A stretch of 47,110 nt of DNA from Bacillus sp. REN3 (lineage in GTDB: Bacteria; Bacillota; Bacilli; Bacillales; Cytobacillaceae): the NCBI RefSeq assembly GCF_017912555.1, contig NZ_JAERSD010000019.1, positions 38,761 through 85,870 of the forward strand, given 5' to 3'. Below are positions 16,251 through 24,028 of the stretch, piece by piece (position 1 is the stretch's first letter; the number at the start of each line of letters is the position of its first letter). The translations under genes were made by a program, and so were the position numbers. Below the pieces are notes generated by a model. That model was given only the letters and a program-made list of their open reading frames with translations. It had not been told where the DNA came from and searched no databases.

Positions 16251-16324
16251 GGCTATGTATAATTTGATTGTTGATTTCCACTCCAGCAAGTATTCAAAAA
16301 TCAACACTGGTCTTTAACATAGCC
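16251..16324. repeat. 74-bp internally deleted copy of the MITE-like element
   Basis: The left end (GGCTATGTATAATTTGATTG and TTGATTTCCACTCC) and right end (AATCAACACTGGTC, TTTAACATAGCC) match both ends of the 225-bp element at 4849-5073. The whole GC-rich centre is missing. It lies between the TusA terminator and the MerR promoter. Confidence 0.85.
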
Positions 16325-16378
16325 AAAATAAAAGAAGCATACCGGGAAAATTCCGTTCGTTATTGATTGCACCCATAG

Positions 16379-16407
16379 GAAAAACCCGCTAATTTCATAG
16401 CGGGTTT
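16379..16407 (-). terminator. Rho-independent terminator of the SulP-carbonic anhydrase-TusA operon
   Basis: On the minus strand AAACCCGCTA, loop TGAAAT, TAGCGGGTTT then further T. It is 16 bp beyond the TusA stop codon. Confidence 0.92.
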
Positions 16408-16422
16408 CCTGCTTGTTTCATT

Positions 16423-16650
16423 CTATGCTTTTTTCACCCAGAACTTAAACACTTCACCATCTTGTTCGGTCTTAAGGATTTCATGATTGGCTGCATCGGC
16501 CCAGGCAGGAATGTCCTTTGTAGACCCCTTGTCGGTTGTGTGGATTTCCAGGATTTGCCCTGATTCAAGCTGGTCCATCGCTTTCTTTGTCCTTACAATC
16601 GGCATTGGGCAAGCAAGCCCTTTTGCATCTAATACTTTTTCACTCTTCAT
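16423..16650 (-). CDS. TusA-family sulfurtransferase
   Basis: 75 residues, the usual size. The two-layer alpha/beta fold carries the persulfide-accepting cysteine C14 in DAKGLACPMPIVRTKKAM. TusA-like proteins relay sulfane sulfur to tRNA thiolation, cofactor synthesis or persulfide-handling enzymes. The second ATG (16650) is 7 nt from AAGGAGG; the first (16656) is too close. It is last in the zinc-ribbon-SulP-carbonic anhydrase operon, 20 bp after the carbonic anhydrase stop, with its terminator at 16379. The TusA link suggests sulfur physiology for the operon. Confidence 0.93.
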   Translation of the reverse strand: MKSEKVLDAKGLACPMPIVRTKKAMDQLESGQILEIHTTDKGSTKDIPAWADAANHEILKTEQDGEVFKFWVKKA

Positions 16651-16670
16651 GTCCATTCCTCCTTAAGTGT

Positions 16671-17216
16671 TTAGATGATTCTTTCCAGTTTTCCTGTCTC
16701 GATATCAAACAGACAGCCTCTTATTTCAACACCATGTCCATATTCTTTATATACAGGATGGTTCTTTAGATTTTCCACCTGTTTCAAAACATTGGCTTTT
16801 GACAATTCCGGATAAGAAATGCCGGCATCTTCTTGTGGGAGATTTGAATTGATGATATCAAGCCAACTCTTCAGTTCTTTATCCTCAAGGCCATCCCGTG
16901 CTGCCTTGATTCCCCCGCATCCGGTGTGGCCCTCGATGACAATTTCTTTGACTTTAAGGTATTTCAATGCATAATACAGGCTCGCTGTCAGGCTGTCATC
17001 TTCATGATGCACCTGGTTTGCGATGTTCCGATGAACAAAAATGGTCCCTAGCGGCAAGTCAGAAATGACAGATGGACTGACCCTGGAATCGCTGCAGCTA
17101 ATAACAAAATAATCAGGAGTCTGCCCCTCTGAAAGCTTCTTGAAGTAATTAGGATCGGTGGTTATTATTTCTTTTACTAGCCTTTCATTATTGGCTCCAA
17201 GCTTTGCTTCTGCCAT
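16671..17216 (-). CDS. Beta-class carbonic anhydrase
   Basis: 181 residues. It interconverts CO2 and bicarbonate. The zinc ligands C41, H97 and C100 and the D43-R45 dyad are all present (SCSDSRV and GHTGCGG), matching a type with an open active site. The start ATG overlaps the end of the SulP gene by 40 bp, and AAGGAGGG sits inside that gene, so translation is probably coupled. Adjacency of SulP and carbonic anhydrase is a recurrent pattern that suggests the transporter carries bicarbonate, or that CO2 hydration supports its exchange. No signal peptide; cytoplasmic. Confidence 0.95.
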   Translation of the reverse strand: MAEAKLGANNERLVKEIITTDPNYFKKLSEGQTPDYFVISCSDSRVSPSVISDLPLGTIFVHRNIANQVHHEDDSLTASLYYALKYLKVKEIVIEGHTGCGGIKAARDGLEDKELKSWLDIINSNLPQEDAGISYPELSKANVLKQVENLKNHPVYKEYGHGVEIRGCLFDIETGKLERII

Positions 17217-18880
17217 GGCATTCCCTCCTTGAGGCTATCGAGTGCCTGATTGATGGAAAGAAATCGGATTGCCTCTCCATACTTTTCCTCCCAGCCTGCC
17301 TTCCGTATCAAGTCCATGACTGGCCCTTTCATGCCAGCAATCATGACCTTGATACCACTATCCTCATATTCCTTCATCACTTTTTCAAGGGCATCGATCG
17401 CGACAGCATCCATCGCGTTCACGCCGGAAAAATCAAGGATGATCCGCTTTGTATCAGGGTTTTCGGCCACTTCATTTCTAAGCTTATCCTCAAAGAAAGT
17501 CATATTCGCAAAATACAGGGAGGCGTCGATCCTGAAAATGATGGTATCTTCGAGCGTCCTTGCCTCAGGATATCGCTTGATGTTGCGGAAGACATCTTCC
17601 CGTTCGATGTAACCAAGCTGGGCCACATGAGGGTAAGCACTTCTCCAAATAAATACTAGAAGAGAAAAAACAACGCCAATAATGATGCCTTTCTCGATGG
17701 TTGTTGTTAGTGTGGCGATAAAAGTAATGACAAACGTGAATCCATCAGCTTTTTTCACTTTGAACAAATGCGCCGCTTCCTTGAAGTCAATCAGGCCGTA
17801 CACCGCTACCATGATGATTGCGGCAAGGGCGGAGTTAGGCAGGTAGTAGAACAAGTCTGTAAAGAACAGCAAGGTTACCAGGATGAGAACCGCAGTGATA
17901 ATGGATGCTAGTCCTGTCCGGGCTCCTGATTGATAGTTGACGGCAGACCTTGAGAATCCTCCGGTTACAGGGTAAGCGGAGAAAAAGGATCCTGCTATAT
18001 TGGCCATTCCAAGACCTCTTAACTCCTTGTTGGCATCGATTTTATAATTTTCCTTGGCTGCAATCGCCTTTGCGACAGCCACTGATTCCATGAAGCCAAC
18101 GAATGTAATTGTAAGGGCGATGGGAAGCAGTCCAATCAAGGCATCCAATTCAAAAGCAGGAAGGGAGATATTCGGGATTCCTTTTGGAACCTCCCCTACG
18201 ATGCTTACCCCTTTTTCCTCAAGATCGAAGAAATATACTGCCAGACTGCCAAGCAACACGACAAACAGCGGCCCAGGAAGCTTTGGCCACTTTTTCTTGA
18301 CCAGGACGAGCAGCAAAATACTTGCGATTCCAATTCCAAAAGTGAAGAGGTTCGTCTGGCCGATTTTGGTGAAGGCCTCACCAAGCAAGAGGAAAACATT
18401 TTCTGTATTCTCAAGCTTGATTCCCAGAAGCTGCTTTAATTGCGATAGGCCGATGATGATGGCTGCTGCTGATGTAAAAGCAGTGATCACCGCATGCGAT
18501 AAAAAGTTCACTAGAAAACCGAGCTTCAGCAATCCCATTGCCAGCTGAAACACCCCGACCATCAATGCCAGGAGCAGGGCAAGAGCAATGTATTCATCGG
18601 TCCCAGGCTCAGCCAGCATTGACACACCTGTCAAAACAAGCAGGGAAACCATCGCAACAGGGCCAACTGCTAGTTGACGGGAGGAACCCATCAATGCATA
18701 GATGATAAGCGGGATAGTAGAGGCATACAGACCGATTACCGGCGGGAGACCAGCCAGCATCGCATAAGCCATCCCCTGCGGGATTAACATGATGGCAACA
18801 ATCAAACCTGCGGATAAGTCCCCTCTTAAATCTGATTTATCGTAATTCAGAAGCCAATCAGGCAGAATTTTCCTTATCAA
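17177..18880 (-). CDS. SulP-family anion transporter with STAS domain
   Basis: 567 residues. The membrane domain (about 15-425, roughly 11-14 helices) has the SulP signatures LRGDLSAGLIVAIMLIPQGM and the conserved AYPVTGGFSRSAVN half-helix segment. A C-terminal STAS domain (about 440-555) shows RIILDFSGVNAMDAVAIDAL. SulP proteins carry sulfate, bicarbonate or dicarboxylates. The overlap with a carbonic anhydrase favours bicarbonate (BicA-like), while TusA and the CstR-like operator favour sulfate; sequence alone does not decide. The start is TTG 18880 after GGGGTGAGG, immediately after the stop of the zinc-ribbon gene. Confidence 0.93.
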   Translation of the reverse strand: MIRKILPDWLLNYDKSDLRGDLSAGLIVAIMLIPQGMAYAMLAGLPPVIGLYASTIPLIIYALMGSSRQLAVGPVAMVSLLVLTGVSMLAEPGTDEYIALALLLALMVGVFQLAMGLLKLGFLVNFLSHAVITAFTSAAAIIIGLSQLKQLLGIKLENTENVFLLLGEAFTKIGQTNLFTFGIGIASILLLVLVKKKWPKLPGPLFVVLLGSLAVYFFDLEEKGVSIVGEVPKGIPNISLPAFELDALIGLLPIALTITFVGFMESVAVAKAIAAKENYKIDANKELRGLGMANIAGSFFSAYPVTGGFSRSAVNYQSGARTGLASIITAVLILVTLLFFTDLFYYLPNSALAAIIMVAVYGLIDFKEAAHLFKVKKADGFTFVITFIATLTTTIEKGIIIGVVFSLLVFIWRSAYPHVAQLGYIEREDVFRNIKRYPEARTLEDTIIFRIDASLYFANMTFFEDKLRNEVAENPDTKRIILDFSGVNAMDAVAIDALEKVMKEYEDSGIKVMIAGMKGPVMDLIRKAGWEEKYGEAIRFLSINQALDSLKEGMPWQKQSLEPIMKG

Positions 18881-18896
18881 TGAACCTCACCCCTAT

Positions 18897-19079
18897 TTAA
18901 CATTTTGTATTTTTGTGGATCACAGTTTCAGCCAAAGGATGGTATTCCTTGCAATAATGTTCATTCGGACACTCCTTTGCGTATGCAGCCTTTGTCCATG
19001 AATCTTTTTTCAGGATTAGCGACTCTCCGCAAATTGGGCATCTGTCCTTTAAAAAGTTCAGCTTGCTGACTTTGTTCAT
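18897..19079 (-). CDS. Small zinc-ribbon-like protein
   Basis: 60 residues with a CPIC knuckle (DRCPICGESL) and a second set (ECPNEHYCKEYHP), a likely zinc-binding module. ATG 19079 is better placed behind GAGGGTGG than the GTG at 19088. It is first gene of the SulP operon, with 16 bp between its stop and the SulP start. No family name is recognised. It might be a small regulatory or metal-handling partner; this is inference. Confidence 0.7.
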   Translation of the reverse strand: MNKVSKLNFLKDRCPICGESLILKKDSWTKAAYAKECPNEHYCKEYHPLAETVIHKNTKC

Positions 19080-19278
19080 TTTTTCCACCCTCTCAGTGTT
19101 ATTATGATTTCAAAAAGGATTTTTATTACCCGGAAACTGTATGTTGTCTCTTTTGCTGCTAAAGTATAAAAGCTGTGTGACTTTCTTTTTGGTACCGCTT
19201 TCATTTTCACTAAAAAATTTTAGTCACTTCATTTACTCTCTCCCTGTTCTGTCAGTCAGTAATGATGAAATCGGATTA

Positions 19279-19327
19279 ATACCCTTACCCCTATGAGTAT
19301 ATTACAAACTTAATTGGTTTTCGTCAA
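19279..19327 (-). promoter_or_regulatory. SigA promoter with overlapping CsoR/CstR-like palindrome
   Basis: On the minus strand TTGACG (19322-19327), 17 bp, TAATAT (19299-19304). Overlapping the -10 and the start region is the imperfect palindrome TTACCCCTATGAGTAT (19285-19300, plus strand), flanked by another ATACCC at 19280-19285. G/C-tract pseudo-palindromes ending in TAC/GTA are typical of CsoR-family repressors, including the persulfide sensor CstR that controls TusA and related genes. The promoter call is solid; the regulator identity is inference. Confidence 0.65.
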
Positions 19328-19390
19328 GCTATGTATGCGAAATTATTTTAAAAATGATTTTAATAACTCGAAGTTCACTCTTCCAAATAC

Positions 19391-19430
19391 AAAAAAGCCA
19401 CACATGGGGTTTATCCCACTGTGCAGCTTT
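19391..19430 (-). terminator. Rho-independent terminator downstream of the SleB-like gene
   Basis: On the minus strand AAAGC-TGCACAGTGGG pairs imperfectly with CCCCATGTGTGGCTTT, followed by TTTT. It is about 140 bp after the stop codon of the gene at 19572. The intervening 19431-19571 has no gene. Confidence 0.7.
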
Positions 19431-19571
19431 GGTCCTTGAGGAAGTCAATTCTGGTTCTCCCTGCCTGTATTTCCTCAGAATCCTCTGTCTTGCCCCCGAT
19501 GTAAATCGGTAAATTACTCTAATACTGAGCCGTTAACGATTCACTTTACTACCTTCCGGCAGCACTGCATT

Positions 19572-20099
19572 TTAAATCGCGAAAGAATGATTGCCAATCT
19601 TTTTCATAACATCTCGACTAAATATCCAGTCACTGGTTGCCGTGTCAGGATTATAAAAATATAGCAACTGATCGTAGGCCTCTCCATCCGTTACCGCTTT
19701 TTCAACGGCTTGGACGGCATCGCCGTCTGCTGGTTTGTTGATGGACCCATTCGAGACAGGTTCGAACGCATTCCGTTCATATATGACCTCCCTGATGCTA
19801 TCAGGGAAATGCTTATGCTCAACCCGATTCAAGACTACAGCAGCTACAGCTACCTTCCCTTCAAAAGGTTCTCCTTTTGCTTCCGCATGGACCAGTCTTG
19901 CGAGTAAATTCTTTTCTTCTTCAGTAATAAAGCGCGAATCTGTCACGGAGGATTCCTTTAAGTCAATATTGTGTTGCTTCTGGGTTAAATCTTCGTGATC
20001 GGTCACTTTCGTTTTTGCTTTTAGCTGTACATCAGCCAATACAGTGTATGACCCGGCAAAAAGAGAAAGCGCGATCACTAAAGAGAGAATTTTTTTCAT
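19572..20099 (-). CDS. Secreted SleB/CwlJ-type cell wall hydrolase
   Basis: 175 residues. Signal peptide at 1-22 (KKILSLVIALSLFAGSYTVL, then ADVQ). The hydrolase-2 (SleB catalytic) domain is about 62-175, with the putative catalytic Glu73 in LVHAEAKGEPFEGK and the conserved VLNRVEHKHFPDSIREVIY and NAFEPVSNG segments. SleB-type enzymes cleave cortex or wall glycan strands as lytic transglycosylases. There is no N-terminal PG-binding domain, so it resembles B. subtilis YkvT more than SleB. ATG 20099 is 8 nt after AGGAGGG. Confidence 0.9.
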   Translation of the reverse strand: MKKILSLVIALSLFAGSYTVLADVQLKAKTKVTDHEDLTQKQHNIDLKESSVTDSRFITEEEKNLLARLVHAEAKGEPFEGKVAVAAVVLNRVEHKHFPDSIREVIYERNAFEPVSNGSINKPADGDAVQAVEKAVTDGEAYDQLLYFYNPDTATSDWIFSRDVMKKIGNHSFAI

Positions 20100-20290
20100 C
20101 CCTTTATCCCTCCTGTCCATTATTCTGTAAAAACAGGCCATCTTCAAGGCTACCAGTTCCACAAGAATAAAACATTAGTGAATAACCGGTCAATCTTCCA
20201 CCTTTTTCGCTCGCTGTCATTTGTCCTCAAAATCACCATTCTTCGTTAACTATGGAAAATCCGGCCGATTCCCTTTATTTTTCATCCAAT

Positions 20291-20320
20291 AAAAAAAGAG
20301 GAGCCGTTTTCAACTCCCCT
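20291..20320 (-). terminator. Putative Rho-independent terminator
   Basis: On the minus strand AGGGGAG, a 10-nt loop and CTCCTCT form a 7-bp stem with one G-U, followed by seven T. It implies a minus-strand transcript from the region 20440-20640, or read-through ending. Confidence 0.6.
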
Positions 20321-20438
20321 GCATGGATCCCACTCTTTAAGCCCTTGAAACCTATCTTGTTCCCTTATTGGATCTTTTGCTTTCTTGCCAATTCATTTTA
20401 TTCGAAAAAGTCCCGATGCTTCCTTGGAGGGTTTTTGT

Positions 20439-20609
20439 TCATCCAACCCCTGGATCCCGGTCATCCACATAGTTCCTGCCGGCAATCATTCCTTTATGTC
20501 CATATTTCTGCATACTAGCTTTAGGATTCAATTCTTTTCTACTATCCATATATGATTTCATTTTTGTATTATCTATTTTAACGCATCTGTCTTGTTTGTA
20601 TCTCCGCAT
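20439..20609 (-). CDS. Possible small basic protein, uncertain
   Basis: About 56 codons (MRRYKQDRCVKIDNTKMKSY, ending GRNYVDDRDPGVG). No clear ribosome binding site; an inner ATG at 20561 leaves 40 codons. The main support is the terminator at 20291-20320 downstream. I do not recognise it, and the frame could be chance. Confidence 0.2.
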   Translation of the reverse strand: MRRYKQDRCVKIDNTKMKSYMDSRKELNPKASMQKYGHKGMIAGRNYVDDRDPGVG

Positions 20610-20733
20610 TCTTATCCGTGCACAACCCAATATAAAATCAAGGTTTTAAAGCAAGCGAGAATAAATTGCTTTTTTCAACAAATCCTAAATAAAGGAAGGA
20701 TGGCTCGCAAAATACCCTGGATAATAGGAGGAG

Positions 20734-21063
20734 GATGTTCTGGAAGATTTTCACGGCACCCTTGCCGGTTCACCCCATCTTTTTAAGCCTTTTGATGAAC
20801 AAGATGATGTTTAACCACTTACAAGTGTTGAAAAGGAAAATTGCAGCTGAACTGGGGAGCGAACTGGATGCCGAATCTCCAGCACATGTGAATGGATACT
20901 AGGATGAAACTAATCCACTACTCCCAAACGCAACTGGGATTAATAATGGCCGAACCAGGCAGGGGGAAGAATGACACAGAAGCTGTTCCACCGTTTGACA
21001 AATGGTCAGTACGCCAGCATCACGTTGCAGTCAACTTAGACTGTCCATTACTCACCAAAAAGT
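20734..21063 (+). other. Gene-like tract open in successive frames, possible decayed CDS
   Basis: An AGGAGGAGG site precedes ATG 20736 (51 codons to TAG). Better protein-like segments lie in different frames in order: LEDFHGTLAGSPHLFKPFDE, then AAELGSELDAESPAHVNGY, then NDTEAVPPFDKWSVRQHHVA up to a TGA just before the next gene. This may be one small gene with several indels. No family is recognised. The interval 20100-20733 holds otherwise only the uncertain items at 20291 and 20439. Confidence 0.25.
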
Positions 21064-21079
21064 GAAGGAGGACATTCAA

Positions 21080-21466
21080 ATGAACTATCTATCAAATTGG
21101 GAAGTACCTTTAGCCAATGGCCAAAAGCTTGAATTCAGGAGGGGTGTCTGCAATTTCACACCTGCCAAGGGATGGCTTCATGAACGAAAAGAGGTAAAAA
21201 CCGTGACATGTACACAAGAGGTCGTCCATGCAGAAGCATTTATTTCAGGTTTTGGAATGGAATATTTGAATGGGGATAACCATATCCAAAGTCTGAGGGC
21301 AATGGCCAATATTCTCCCCCTGAGTGAGGAGTTTACAGGAAAAAACAAAATAGCCGTGACATTGGAATATAGTTTATCGGATGATGATCCATCAGATGAT
21401 GAAGACATGAATCAGGCTGGTATCCATTTTACTGTCATTGCACTGACTAAGCCTCATTCATCCTAA
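21080..21466 (+). CDS. Conserved-looking hypothetical protein
   Basis: 128 residues, soluble and mostly beta/coil by composition, with an acidic cluster (SLSDDDPSDDEDMN) near residue 100. Start ATG 21080 is preceded by AAGGAGG with 9-nt spacing; upstream in-frame codons lack such a site. It has no signal peptide or membrane segment. I do not recognise the family, and it converges with the unrelated gene at 21478. Confidence 0.6.
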   Translation: MNYLSNWEVPLANGQKLEFRRGVCNFTPAKGWLHERKEVKTVTCTQEVVHAEAFISGFGMEYLNGDNHIQSLRAMANILPLSEEFTGKNKIAVTLEYSLSDDDPSDDEDMNQAGIHFTVIALTKPHSS

Positions 21467-21477
21467 AAAGAAGACCG

Positions 21478-21864
21478 TTACCGCACAGTTTCCTTTTTCT
21501 GTGTGGGGTCATTTCGCTCTTCCCCGAAAGTGCCACTCAAGTTTTCCAATGTATAGAGCCTGGCGCTAAATAAAAATAAATCATCCTTATGATGGTTCAC
21601 ATATTCTTCTATTACACACAATCCCTTCTTTATCCTGCCAACCAGTAAATATGTGTACGCTCCGTCCCAGGTATGCATATTAATCCTCTGAAGTTCCGCT
21701 GCAAGCAGCGGCAGCTGATATTCCTCTACAAGAAGCTTCACTTGATACAATCTATCCAGATTCGCCCTCAGGCTATTCTTGCTTTCATAGTTTTGATCTA
21801 CAAATCTGATAAAAAGCTTAAGGTTTTCTGCCAGCATATTCGCTTTTTGCATGTCAAAATCCAA
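21478..21864 (-). CDS. Small all-helical hypothetical protein
   Basis: 128 residues, predicted almost entirely helical with TPR-like spacing (NLKLFIRFVDQNYESKNSLR, LLVEEYQLPLLAAELQRINM). The start is TTG 21864, 8 nt behind AGGAGAGGTG. There is no recognised domain. It converges on the gene at 21080-21466 with only 11 bp between stops; CCGCACAG/CTGTGTGG within the 3' end can form a hairpin. Confidence 0.55.
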   Translation of the reverse strand: MDFDMQKANMLAENLKLFIRFVDQNYESKNSLRANLDRLYQVKLLVEEYQLPLLAAELQRINMHTWDGAYTYLLVGRIKKGLCVIEEYVNHHKDDLFLFSARLYTLENLSGTFGEERNDPTQKKETVR

Positions 21865-21946
21865 TATCTGGTCACCTCTCCTGTATTTTCTTCTGTCATT
21901 ATTGAATTTATGAACGATCCCGGATTTTAATACTGAGTAAAAAAAT

Positions 21947-21975
21947 TTGTAACTCTTTGAGTCTTTCTTTATAAT
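21947..21975 (+). promoter_or_regulatory. SigA promoter for the M28 peptidase
   Basis: TTGTAA (21947-21952), 17 bp, TATAAT (21970-21975). The consensus -10 lies 40 bp before the start codon at 22016. Confidence 0.7.
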
Positions 21976-22015
21976 TATTCATAGTATTGTATTTTTATAT
22001 AAAGGAGAAGATGTC

Positions 22016-22978
22016 ATGAAGAAAATGTTTTTATCAGTTGCCGCGGCTATGATTTTCGTCATTTCAGCTGCTGCCGGTGCTTTCGCTGATTCACCGCAAC
22101 TCGTACATAAACCAGGAGCGATGGCCTACGAACATACAAAGTATTTGTCTGAAGAAATCGGAAGCCGGGTAATGGGAATGAATGGAGAAGCAAAGGCAAG
22201 GGAATATATAGGACAGCAATTCGAACGGATAGGTTATGAGCCAAGTGTGCAGCCATTTACTTTTACGAGAAAAGGCAAGGAAATCTCATCAGCCAATGTG
22301 GTTGCTTACAAGCCTGGTAAATCAAGCAAACAAATCATTGTCGGGGCTCATTATGATTCAGTTGCGATTGGTAAAGGGGCGGACGACAACGCTTCGGGGA
22401 TCGGGGTCTTGCTCGAAGTAGCGGAAGTCCTGAAAAAGGTTTCAACTCCTTACTCCATTGTCTTTGTAGCCTTTGGCGCAGAGGAAGGGGGCCTGAACGG
22501 CTCTACCTATTACGCCGATCAGATGTCTGAAGGCGAAATTAAAGATACGGCAGGCATGGTTAACCTCGACAGCCTAGCAGTAGGTGACAAAATGTATGTC
22601 CATGGTAGCGCGGGTGAAGAAGGTTTCATACGTGATCAGGCCCTGAAAATCGCGGATAAGAAAAAGCTCGATATCGGCACCAACCCTGGATTGAACCCTG
22701 ATTATCCAGCTGGAACAACTGGAGGATGGAGCGACCATGCACCATTCGATGAACTGGGAATTCCTTTTGCCTACTTCGAATCTACGAACTGGGAAATCGG
22801 TGAACTTGATGGATACAATCAGACTGAACAATACGGAGGAATCTGGCACACAGAAAACGATACTCTATCCTTCATCGAAGAGGCTTATCCGGGGCGCATC
22901 CAAGCACGCCTCTCTACTTACAGCGAAGTCCTGACGGATTTGTTGAAATTCTTTGGGAAAACAAGTACCTCGAAATGA
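22016..22978 (+). CDS. Secreted M28-family aminopeptidase
   Basis: 320 residues. Signal peptide at 1-24 (cleavage after GAFA). The peptidase M28 di-zinc site is complete: H112 (GAHYDS), bridging D124 (ADDNASG), general base E156 and ligand E157 (GAEEGG), D185 (NLDS) and H278 (IWHTENDT). The compact size without a PA insert resembles the Streptomyces griseus aminopeptidase type. It probably releases N-terminal residues from extracellular peptides. ATG follows AAAGGAGAAG. It is monocistronic, with promoter at 21947 and terminator at 22989. Confidence 0.95.
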   Translation: MKKMFLSVAAAMIFVISAAAGAFADSPQLVHKPGAMAYEHTKYLSEEIGSRVMGMNGEAKAREYIGQQFERIGYEPSVQPFTFTRKGKEISSANVVAYKPGKSSKQIIVGAHYDSVAIGKGADDNASGIGVLLEVAEVLKKVSTPYSIVFVAFGAEEGGLNGSTYYADQMSEGEIKDTAGMVNLDSLAVGDKMYVHGSAGEEGFIRDQALKIADKKKLDIGTNPGLNPDYPAGTTGGWSDHAPFDELGIPFAYFESTNWEIGELDGYNQTEQYGGIWHTENDTLSFIEEAYPGRIQARLSTYSEVLTDLLKFFGKTSTSK

Positions 22979-22988
22979 AATCACTCCT

Positions 22989-23018
22989 AATCGCTCAGAG
23001 CCTTCTGGGCGATTTTTC
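22989..23018 (+). terminator. Rho-independent terminator of the M28 peptidase gene
   Basis: AATCGCTCAGA and TCTGGGCGATT form an 11-bp stem with one G-U pair and a 4-nt loop, followed by TTTT, 11 bp past the stop codon. Confidence 0.9.
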
Positions 23019-23132
23019 TGTTGCTAGTAAAAGTTGTCTTTGGCTTGGCAGAGGGCCTTTGCCTTCCAATTTATCCAGGATCCTGTCAATCGTCCAGTAC
23101 AGTACCAAAAATACACCATCCATGAATGATCT

Positions 23133-23157
23133 AAAAAGGAAGACAAAATGTCTTCCT
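23133..23157 (-). terminator. Rho-independent terminator of the esterase gene
   Basis: On the minus strand AGGAAGACA, TTT loop, TGTCTTCCT, then TTTTT. It begins right at the stop codon of the esterase. Confidence 0.88.
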
Positions 23158-23900
23158 CATAGGGTCTCTTTAATAAATTCAAGTGTCTTTTCGATAATGA
23201 CCTGTTGATCATTGTCAAGAGTCGCCACATGGTAACTGTTTTCCAGGTGATGGATTGCTTTTCTTTCGGAACGAATGCTGTCATAAATGATCTGGGCATT
23301 ATCAGGCGGAACAACATGGTCCTCATTGGAAACGAATATAAGCGCCGGGCATGTCACTTTCGAAAGGTTCGCTTTTACTTCCCCCATAAATTCCAGGATC
23401 TCTTTGACGGACTGAACAGGTGTTTTCTCGTATGCCAATTCCTTGACCCCCTGCTTTTTAATATCCGAGCCAATGGCATCTAAGAATCTTGTACCTTCAA
23501 GCTGGCGCACTTGCTCCATTGACGGAATTTCGATTGCTGCATTAATCAAGATAATCGAACGGATATCTGGATAATTCTCAGCCATATACAATGTCAGGGT
23601 GCCGCCCATTGAAAGGCCTGTCACAAAAATGGTATCGCAACGTTCTTTTAACCAATGATACCCTTCTTCCACGGAAGCAATCCAATCCCGGAAAGTAGTT
23701 TGCTCCATGTCTTCATAATGGGTTCCATGCCCTTTAAGGCGCGGCCCGCATACCGTGTAGCCTGCTTTGGCGTATGCCTCGCCCAATGGCCGCATGCTCT
23801 GGGTAGACCCCGTGAAGCCATGTGATACCAGGATCCCAACGCGATTTCCCTCGAAAAAAAACGGTTCGGCTCCTTCTAAAACCGGGTAACGCTCAGACAT
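23157..23900 (-). CDS. Carboxylesterase / monoacylglycerol lipase (Est30 type)
   Basis: 247 residues. The alpha/beta hydrolase fold has the HGFTGS oxyanion segment and nucleophile S97 in GLSMGG. D194 (SNEDHVVP) and H224 (NSYHVATLD) complete the triad. Length and positions match Geobacillus Est30 (S94/D193/H223) closely, so hydrolysis of medium-chain esters or monoacylglycerols is likely. It is cytoplasmic. ATG 23900 is 7 nt after GAGGAGG; the longer in-frame start upstream (23975) is not supported. Confidence 0.93.
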   Translation of the reverse strand: MSERYPVLEGAEPFFFEGNRVGILVSHGFTGSTQSMRPLGEAYAKAGYTVCGPRLKGHGTHYEDMEQTTFRDWIASVEEGYHWLKERCDTIFVTGLSMGGTLTLYMAENYPDIRSIILINAAIEIPSMEQVRQLEGTRFLDAIGSDIKKQGVKELAYEKTPVQSVKEILEFMGEVKANLSKVTCPALIFVSNEDHVVPPDNAQIIYDSIRSERKAIHHLENSYHVATLDNDQQVIIEKTLEFIKETL

Positions 23901-23988
23901 ATCCATTCCTCCTCTTACTTTTTGCCACATAAAAAGAATTCGCTTTCCAGGTTGGAATTCCTCTTTTTCATGCATGCTGCCAGCAATG

Positions 23989-24021
23989 AAAAAGCCAGCC
24001 TGACAATTGTCAAACCGGCTC
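23989..24021 (-). terminator. Rho-independent terminator of the NlpC/P60 gene
   Basis: On the minus strand AGCCGGTTTGACAA and TTGTCAGGCTGGCT form a 14-bp stem with some G-U pairs, followed by TTTT, 8 bp beyond the stop codon. Confidence 0.88.
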
Positions 24022-24028
24022 TTTCCTA

